Shown here: positions 6,448 to 10,200 of the stretch, piece after piece
Numbering within the stretch: position 1 is the stretch's first letter
How the letters are laid out: each line of letters opens with the position of its first letter
Source: Aquimarina sp.
GTDB lineage: Bacteria; Bacteroidota; Bacteroidia; Flavobacteriales; Flavobacteriaceae
Direction of reading: 5' to 3'
Assembly (NCBI GenBank): GCA_002697475.1
Contig: NZVW01000109.1
Coordinates: 1-10,200, forward strand
Length of the DNA stretch: 10,200 nt
Translations under genes and position numbers: made by a program
Notes under the pieces: model-generated
The model's database searches: none
The model's input: the letters and a program-made list of their open reading frames with translations, nothing else
What the model was told of the DNA's origin: nothing

Positions 6448-7995
6448 TTAATTCGTTAATTCAACGATTACCGGAGAAATCTTCTTCAATTTATATCCAG
6501 AATTTGTAGTTAACTGAGCATTTATGTCAATTATTTGTACAGTAGAACCTCTCTTAGCCTTACGTAATGCAGCAACTGCCTGAGAGTTTAGTCTTCCTCC
6601 GTTAACACTAACAGTAGGTTGACCTTCTACCTTAAACTTAAACCCTGTAACTTTTAATTTAATATCAAAGTCAAAATCTGGTAATATTGCACCCACAGAA
6701 GCGATCTCTAAACCATTTCTAGGCATTTTAACTGATCCATCTTCACCACGTACAGTACCAACAGGTCTTGGAATATCTTTAATTCTAAACTTCTTGCTAT
6801 CGCTAACCGTACTTCCGTTAGGTAATTTACCACTAACCTGAATATTAACTTCACGTGCTTTTACAGTTGTAACATCCATTACGTACTTTCCAGCTCCGCC
6901 TAATTTTTTCAAACCAGGTGCAGAAGCGTTTACTGCAGGAACACCAGGAATAGATATTGTCATAGGGTTACTAACACCTCTATATACCACATTCATTTTA
7001 TCCGCTGCAATAACAGCTGAATTTGGCTTAGGGATTACAGCATAAGAACTCTTGATTGGAATAGTCACAGTAGAATCACCTTCCTTAAACTGTAATTCAC
7101 CTTTTACATCCTGCTCACCAACATTACCCGCTGGAAACTCAAGCATGATTTGACCATTCTCAACTTTAGTTTGTTCCTTTCCATTAACCTCAACTTTTGT
7201 TGGCTTTAATGTTGCATCAAAACGACCCAACACAACTCTACCTTTAAAAGTTTCTCCACTAAAGAATGCTGTCTTATCCGGTACCACTATTGCTTCATAA
7301 TTGCTAAAAGATAATTCAGAAGCCTGTTGTCCTGCTAAAAGTGCTGATAAAACTTTACTTTCAGTAGTTTTAACATCCGCTTGCATTTGAGTAAGCTTTG
7401 TGATAGATGCAACCATTGGAAAACCTTCAAAATTGTACTTTAACCAATCAACTGGTCTACCATCTCTGTTCTTTACTTCTCCAGTAGCAAATGTTTTTTC
7501 CACATCATTAGCCACTGCAGCATCTACTTCTTTTACCTCTCTTATTGCTGAAGCTACGCCATCGCGATAAGTATTTACCTTTTCGACAAACTCATTCGCT
7601 GCAGCTGTCTTATTTCCTCCTTCAAACCACTTTTCGTCAAGAGTTACAGATTTATCCATAGTCTCATAATCCTTAGGATCATCAGTTCCTTCAAGAATTT
7701 CTGTCTTAACCTGATCAATGTAGGCATTGAACTCATTGGATAATTGACTGATCTTATCTGCTTTTTCTTTAAGCGGTGTATATTTTTCCGGCTGCTCAGA
7801 AGCTTTTTCAGCTAATCCTGCCATAAACGCCGTATTTCTCTCGGTAGCAATTTGGTTAGAGTCTACCAACTTTTCGTTCATCAAACCGAAAGCTGATAAA
7901 ACCTCTTTTGACATGTTTAATGCCATCATTGCTATAAATACCAAGTACATCAGATTGATCATCTTCTGTCTTGGTGATAATTTTCCTCCTGCCAT
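6448..7995 (-). CDS. gldM: Type IX secretion / gliding motor protein GldM (PorM)
   Basis: The protein has 515 residues, the family's usual size. The N-terminus MAGGKLSPRQKMINLMYLVF matches GldM closely. One transmembrane helix (about 13-30) is followed by a large periplasmic part: a mostly helical D1 domain (about 35-225), then beta-rich domains to the end. In the known GldLM motor a GldM dimer sits inside a GldL pentamer. It is powered by the proton motive force, and the GldM shaft spans the periplasm to contact the GldKN ring. R9, just before the membrane helix, matches the conserved arginine reported to interact with the GldL membrane glutamate. The gene lies between gldL (53-base gap) and gldN (11-base gap), with no TAnnTTTG box of its own, consistent with a single operon. 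Confidence 0.97.
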   Translation of the reverse strand: MAGGKLSPRQKMINLMYLVFIAMMALNMSKEVLSAFGLMNEKLVDSNQIATERNTAFMAGLAEKASEQPEKYTPLKEKADKISQLSNEFNAYIDQVKTEILEGTDDPKDYETMDKSVTLDEKWFEGGNKTAAANEFVEKVNTYRDGVASAIREVKEVDAAVANDVEKTFATGEVKNRDGRPVDWLKYNFEGFPMVASITKLTQMQADVKTTESKVLSALLAGQQASELSFSNYEAIVVPDKTAFFSGETFKGRVVLGRFDATLKPTKVEVNGKEQTKVENGQIMLEFPAGNVGEQDVKGELQFKEGDSTVTIPIKSSYAVIPKPNSAVIAADKMNVVYRGVSNPMTISIPGVPAVNASAPGLKKLGGAGKYVMDVTTVKAREVNIQVSGKLPNGSTVSDSKKFRIKDIPRPVGTVRGEDGSVKMPRNGLEIASVGAILPDFDFDIKLKVTGFKFKVEGQPTVSVNGGRLNSQAVAALRKAKRGSTVQIIDINAQLTTNSGYKLKKISPVIVELTN

Positions 7996-8048
7996 TTTTT
8001 AAATAGATTTTTGGTAGTTAAACTTTATTTCTTGCTAAATACTATAAA

Positions 8049-8678
8049 TTAGTTTCTATTCATAGCGCTTAACATACCACCGTAAACTCCATTTAAAGAA
8101 GATAAGTTACTTGCAAGACTTTCCATTTGCTCCTTAAGCTTACCTGCATTTTCTGCTATTGCAGCGTTCGCAGCAGCTTGCTTTTCAGAAGACTCTAACT
8201 GCACTCTGTATAATCCATTTAAAGACTCTAATTGAGCAGCAGCCTTAGCCATTTCTTCGCTATATTTCTTCTGTCCTTGGATAGCATCAACAGTTGGAGA
8301 AATGTTTTTAGCAGCACCTTCAAAGTTACGGATACTGTCTCCTAAGCTGTTCATCAATGATGCGTCAACTCTTGCTTCTTTAAGCATTTCATCTAATTTC
8401 TTAGAAAGCATACCTTCTGGAGTAGTGTCTACTTTCGCTTTGTCTTTCTTTTGTCCTCCAGCTAATTCTGGATATACTAAAGACCAATCTAGTTCGTCAT
8501 CTACCGGTTCAAATGCAGAAACTGTAAATACCAATGCCTCTGTAATAAGACCGATAATAAGCATTTCGTTACCAAACGGCCAGTGCATAATTTTAAAAAG
8601 TGCACCTAAGATTACCACGGCTGCTCCCAGACCGTAGACCATGTTCATTAACTTCTTGCTTGATTTTGAATTTGCCAT
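8049..8678 (-). CDS. gldL: Type IX secretion / gliding motor protein GldL (PorL)
   Basis: The protein has 209 residues. Two transmembrane helices lie at about 12-30 (MNMVYGLGAAVVILGALFKI) and 37-56, joined by a short HWPFGNE loop. The block SAFEPVDDELDWSLVYPEL follows, the clearest GldL signature. E47 in the second helix (LITEAL) aligns by context with F. johnsoniae GldL E49, the glutamate tied to proton-driven rotation. The rest (about 75-205) is alanine- and serine-rich helical sequence predicted to be cytoplasmic. GldL forms a pentamer around GldM. The gene starts 83 bases after the gldK stop, across a homopolymer-rich gap, and has no evident promoter of its own. Confidence 0.97.
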   Translation of the reverse strand: MANSKSSKKLMNMVYGLGAAVVILGALFKIMHWPFGNEMLIIGLITEALVFTVSAFEPVDDELDWSLVYPELAGGQKKDKAKVDTTPEGMLSKKLDEMLKEARVDASLMNSLGDSIRNFEGAAKNISPTVDAIQGQKKYSEEMAKAAAQLESLNGLYRVQLESSEKQAAANAAIAENAGKLKEQMESLASNLSSLNGVYGGMLSAMNRN

Positions 8679-8694
8679 AATAAATCGTGTTTAG

Positions 8695-8718
8695 TTTTTT
8701 TAAAAAAAATTAAAAAAA
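8695..8718 (-). repeat. Homopolymer A/T tract in the gldK-gldL gap
   Basis: On the plus strand the tract reads T7 (8695-8701), A8 (8702-8709), TT, A7 (8712-8718), then GGG. On the coding (minus) strand the gldL leader therefore holds T7, AA, T8, A7 directly upstream of the gene. No stable G+C hairpin precedes the T-run, so it is not a proper terminator. It could cause pausing, weak attenuation or RNA processing between gldK and gldL, or be simple AT drift. Confidence 0.5.
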
Positions 8719-8761
8719 GGGTTAGTAATTAAGATATTGATAGATAATTTTGGGACTTCTA

Positions 8762-10132
8762 TTATTTATTTATTGCGTTATCTTCTCCGGTTACATCAGT
8801 ACCCATATAATCCTGTACTGTTCTGAAACCTATATAACTTCTTGCAGAGTCAGCATACTCATAATCTCTTGTACTTACTTGTAAGAAGTAAGCAACATCT
8901 TTCCAAGAACCTCCTCTAACAACTTTACGTTTGTTTTGGTCATCATTAACGTTAGGGTTCATAGAAGAAACGTACTCATAAGCTGATGGATCGTATGATG
9001 ACTGTACCCATTCAGATACATTACCTGCCATATTATACAAACCGTAGTCATTAGCATCAAAAGAATCTGCTTCTACAGTATATAAGAAATTGTCCGCCGC
9101 ATAGTTACCTCTTAAAGGCTTAAAGTTAGCAAGGAAACAACCTCTATCATTCAGAGCGTAAGGTCCACCCCAAGGGTAGGTTGAGGACATAAGTCCCCCT
9201 CTTGCCGCGTACTCCCACTCTGCTTCAGTTGGTAATCTAAAATAGTTTACAAACTCTTTGTTTCTCTTTTTCTGATAGGTATTTTTTTCTATAGTTCTCC
9301 AACGACAGAATGCTTTAGCCTGCTCCCAAGAAACTCCCACAACAGGATAATCATCGTAAGCACTATGCCAGAAGTAATCATTATGCATTGGTTCATTATA
9401 AGAATAGCTAAAATCTTTGATCCAAACTGTGGTATCAGGATACACTTCGATAACCTCTTCTTTAACGAAATCTTTACGTCTTCCTTGCTTAGCTCTTGCT
9501 GCCGCCTGAATGTCCATCCACGTAAATCTAAATTGAAATTTACTAACATCAAGAGTTCGTCTTCCATTATAAGACTCCTCAAGAGGAATATACATGGTAT
9601 CCATAACCTCTGCGTAATACTCATCAGGATAATCTTCTATATCCCAAATAATATCCACATCCTTATTAAGTTTTCTACCTTCATAACCTGTTTCGCCTAC
9701 ACCACTGTAATTTTCATACATGTACTTTTCGTAAACAGTCATATCAGTAGTATCAGCATCCAGAAAAGCAAATTCTCCAATTCCACCATCATCCGGAATT
9801 TTCCCAATATCATCTGCCATAATTGCCAAACGAGTTCTTATGATAGAATCACGAACCCAAGCAACAAACTGTCGATACTCACTATTGGTAATTTCAGTTT
9901 CGTCCATGTAGAAAGATCGAACTGTTACTGTTTTTGTAGGGGCATTTGATAAGGCGGCCTTATCGTCATCAGATTTACCCATGATAAAAGAACCTCCTGG
10001 AATCAATGCCATTCCATAAGGTTTCTCTGGGTGCCACTTTTTACCTTTTGCTCCCACTAGCTCTCCACGGTTTCCTCCACCACAGCTATAGAGCATTACT
10101 GCAATAGCAAAGAGTGATACAAATTTCTTCAT
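8762..10132 (-). CDS. gldK: Type IX secretion / gliding lipoprotein GldK (PorK)
   Basis: The protein has 456 residues, close to the usual GldK length. A lipoprotein signal peptide ends in the lipobox LYSC with the modified cysteine at C17, so it is anchored to the outer membrane facing the periplasm. The remainder is an FGE-sulfatase (formylglycine-generating enzyme-like) fold: IPGGSFIMG (44-52), DETEITNSEY (77-86), DYPVVGVSWEQAKAFCRWR (261-279), FRLPTEAEWEYAARGG (298-313), NMAGNVSEWV (367-376), VVRGGSW (404-410) and IGFRTV (434-439). The segment after RGGSW has no cysteine, so the active-site pair of true FGE enzymes is absent and the domain is structural. GldK forms the outer-membrane-side ring with GldN. 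It is the first gene of gldKLMN, with a TAGGTTTG promoter box 39 bases upstream. Confidence 0.97.
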   Translation of the reverse strand: MKKFVSLFAIAVMLYSCGGGNRGELVGAKGKKWHPEKPYGMALIPGGSFIMGKSDDDKAALSNAPTKTVTVRSFYMDETEITNSEYRQFVAWVRDSIIRTRLAIMADDIGKIPDDGGIGEFAFLDADTTDMTVYEKYMYENYSGVGETGYEGRKLNKDVDIIWDIEDYPDEYYAEVMDTMYIPLEESYNGRRTLDVSKFQFRFTWMDIQAAARAKQGRRKDFVKEEVIEVYPDTTVWIKDFSYSYNEPMHNDYFWHSAYDDYPVVGVSWEQAKAFCRWRTIEKNTYQKKRNKEFVNYFRLPTEAEWEYAARGGLMSSTYPWGGPYALNDRGCFLANFKPLRGNYAADNFLYTVEADSFDANDYGLYNMAGNVSEWVQSSYDPSAYEYVSSMNPNVNDDQNKRKVVRGGSWKDVAYFLQVSTRDYEYADSARSYIGFRTVQDYMGTDVTGEDNAINK

Positions 10133-10170
10133 AACTTGTTTTAGGTTAAGATCTTCTAGATTTAAGGATT

Positions 10171-10178
10171 CAAACCTA
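10171..10178 (-). promoter_or_regulatory. Promoter -7 box of the gldKLMN operon
   Basis: The minus strand reads TAGGTTTG, an exact TAnnTTTG match. The start site would be near 10164, leaving a leader of about 32 bases before the gldK ATG at 10132. Only 22 bases of further upstream sequence are in the window, and no clear -33 TTG is seen in them. No comparable box precedes gldL, gldM or gldN, so this is the likely single operon promoter. Confidence 0.55.
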
Positions 10179-10200
10179 TCTATTTATTTCCAGAAAAAAA

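Noticed and set aside
8302..8637. 111-codon plus-strand open frame opposite gldL
   Set aside because: Antisense to the highly conserved GldL coding sequence; no start signals or family features.
9365..9949. 194-codon plus-strand open frame, plus a 111-codon minus-strand frame at 9289-9624, inside gldK
   Set aside because: Both are out-of-frame shadows of gldK, whose frame carries the full set of family motifs; neither shows recognisable domains.
1..10200. CRISPR arrays, insertion sequences, tRNA/rRNA genes or phage genes
   Set aside because: I found no spaced direct repeats, transposase-like frames, cloverleaf or rRNA sequence; the window is tightly packed with core-type genes.

Overview
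The window is AT-rich, almost fully coding DNA from a member of the Bacteroidota, most likely the family Flavobacteriaceae. The evidence is a complete gldK-gldL-gldM-gldN cluster, which encodes the core of the type IX secretion system (T9SS) and gliding motility machine found only in this phylum. Several genes also start just downstream of TAnnTTTG boxes, the -7 element of the Bacteroidota primary sigma factor, with no Shine-Dalgarno sequence visible. The genus cannot be fixed from the sequence.

Layout. At 1-1014 (minus) lies the N-terminal part of an RND-efflux periplasmic adaptor that runs off the left edge. At 1015-1195 are its promoter, a 25-bp inverted repeat touching the -7 box (a likely repressor operator), and the terminator of the next gene. 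At 1196-1657 (minus) is a MarR-family regulator. At 1883-3799 (minus) is a two-domain ABC-F ATPase that acts on ribosomes. At 3977-4363 (plus) is a small DUF983 membrane protein with a zinc-ribbon-like motif, the only plus-strand gene. It meets, tail to tail, a DAO-type FAD-dependent oxidoreductase (4377-5432, minus). From 5546 to 10132 (minus) runs gldKLMN, with a promoter near 10171 and a strong terminator at 5490-5521.

How the genes work together. GldL and GldM form the inner-membrane, proton-driven motor. The periplasmic part of GldM reaches GldK (outer-membrane lipoprotein) and GldN (periplasmic), which form a ring under the outer membrane; the whole drives T9SS secretion and usually gliding. 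At the left, the MarR regulator and the efflux adaptor are adjacent and co-oriented but separated by a terminator, and the adaptor promoter carries its own operator-like palindrome. A regulator-pump pair is therefore plausible but not proven. The ABC-F, DUF983 and oxidoreductase genes are independently transcribed housekeeping-type genes.

There is no sign of mobile elements, CRISPR, tRNA or rRNA, and no intergenic stretch exceeds 300 bases (the longest is 1658-1882). This is mostly an ordinary chromosomal region. The most interesting signals are regulatory: the operator at 1030-1054, the terminator-promoter overlap at 5458-5521, and the homopolymer tract between gldK and gldL. I found no convincing undescribed system.
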